This document shows positions 4,646 to 5,252 of a DNA stretch of 5,252 nt, piece by piece. The translations under genes and the position numbers were made by a program. The DNA is from an uncultured Lachnospiraceae bacterium (lineage in GTDB: Bacteria; Bacillota_A; Clostridia; Lachnospirales; Lachnospiraceae). The notes under the pieces are model-generated. The model searched no databases. It saw only the letters and a list, made by a program, of their open reading frames with translations, and was not told where the DNA came from. The first letter of the stretch is position 1. Each line of letters opens with the position of its first letter. Where the stretch lies: NCBI GenBank assembly GCA_949957035.1, contig CATLIP010000181.1, positions 1 to 5,252 on the forward strand, in the 5' to 3' direction.

Positions 4646-5252
4646 TTACTGCACCGCCCTAAGGACATAAAGCCTGGAGTCAAAATCTCCATACTCCCCA
4701 GTCAGCTCCTCCACCTGCCCGGACATGCCGTCAGACGTAATAAGCCCGATATTCATCAATTCATCCCCATAATAAACCCTCTCGGCGCCCTGTTCCGCAT
4801 AACAGAAATCCGGATTCAGCCCGCAAAGACGCACCCTGGTATACGGCATATTCACATGGCTCAAAGTACGGTACCATCCCACAACCGCTTCCGTCTGCTC
4901 ATCATTAACCACCATCCAGCAGGTAATATTTCCCTCAAACGGACTGACCAGCCTGTAAAATCTGCCAAACTGCAGAAGCTCCCTGTATTCCTTCATAAAT
5001 GCAATCTGCCCCTTCACAGCCTCCTGCTCTTCTTCCGTCAGCTTATTCAAATCCAGCTCATATCCGAAAGTCCCGAAATAAGCCACATTTGCCCGGGTAT
5101 GCAGCGGTGTGTTACGGAACACCTGATGATTCGGCGCAACAGACACATGGCTGCCGATACTGCTGATCGGATAGCAAAAAGACGTGCCGTACTGTATTTT
5201 CAGACGCTCCACCGCGTCAGAATCATCGCTCGCCCATCCCTGCGGGGCATAA
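4646..5252 (-). CDS. GH36 alpha-galactosidase, C-terminal fragment (5' end beyond the right edge)
   Basis: GH36 alpha-galactosidases hydrolyse terminal alpha-1,6-galactose from melibiose, raffinose, stachyose and galactomannan side chains, normally in the cytoplasm. About 201 of a typical 700-750 residues are visible. The fragment starts with APQGWASDDSDA, the GH36 segment containing the catalytic acid/base Asp (SDDSDA), directly followed by VERLKIQYGTSFCYP and SSIGSHVSVAPNHQ. Next come TPLHTRANVAYFGTFGYELD, then QIAFMKEYREL and FYRLVSPFEGN, all characteristic of family 36. The C-terminal beta domain ends with YYGDELMNIGL and GDFDSRLYVL before the TAA at 4646. The nucleophile motif (KWD type) lies upstream outside the window. 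The GTG at 5210-5212 is an internal valine, since the frame stays open to base 5252 with family-conserved residues. The YczE-like gene follows after 74 bases. The fragment appears intact and ends at the usual point. Galactoside utilisation by a gut anaerobe fits; the preferred substrate cannot be told from this portion. Confidence 0.95.
   Translation of the reverse strand, partial: YAPQGWASDDSDAVERLKIQYGTSFCYPISSIGSHVSVAPNHQVFRNTPLHTRANVAYFGTFGYELDLNKLTEEEQEAVKGQIAFMKEYRELLQFGRFYRLVSPFEGNITCWMVVNDEQTEAVVGWYRTLSHVNMPYTRVRLCGLNPDFCYAEQGAERVYYGDELMNIGLITSDGMSGQVEELTGEYGDFDSRLYVLRAVQ

Noticed and set aside
5210..5212. GTG as the start of a 188-residue protein
   Set aside because: The frame stays open to the window edge, and the residues before it (SDDSDA and neighbours) are conserved GH36 alpha-galactosidase sequence.

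Overview
The window looks like an ordinary chromosomal stretch of a low-to-mid GC Gram-positive anaerobe of the Clostridia, most likely a gut Lachnospiraceae. The grounds are strong GGAGG-type ribosome binding sites, vegetative TTGACA/TATAAT promoter elements, a class B sortase beside a LytR-CpsA-Psr (LCP) protein, a MATE exporter and a GH36 alpha-galactosidase. The genus is inference. All six recognisable genes lie on the minus strand, so transcription runs from high to low coordinates. No RNA gene, insertion sequence, CRISPR array or prophage gene was seen.

In order of transcription: (1) the C-terminal third of a GH36 alpha-galactosidase enters from the right edge (4646-5252). (2) A YczE-type membrane protein follows (3909-4571). 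(3) Next is a 76-residue HPr-like protein that lacks the phosphorylated histidine but keeps the regulatory-serine region (3559-3789). (4) A 453-residue MATE exporter follows (2132-3493). (5) After a 176-base gap with a consensus sigma-A promoter and a perfect inverted repeat comes a 404-residue LCP protein (741-1955). (6) A class B sortase runs off the left edge (1-686).

Two functional blocks can be suggested. LCP and sortase both act at the outer face of the membrane on cell-wall polymers or wall-attached proteins, and probably form one unit driven by the promoter at 2012-2039. The alpha-galactosidase, YczE-like, HPr-like and MATE genes are codirectional with gaps of 65 to 119 bases. Two of those gaps contain possible promoters of their own, so they need not be one operon and no shared pathway is evident.

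Two starts are corrected on ribosome-binding-site grounds: LCP begins at 1955 (not the GTG at 1967) and MATE at 3493 (not 3544). The alpha-galactosidase has no start in the window; the GTG at 5212 is an internal valine. No gene-free stretch exceeds 300 bases. I see no clearly undescribed system. The best leads are the histidine-less HPr homologue, the LCP protein with several altered active-site positions, and the palindromes in or next to three promoters.
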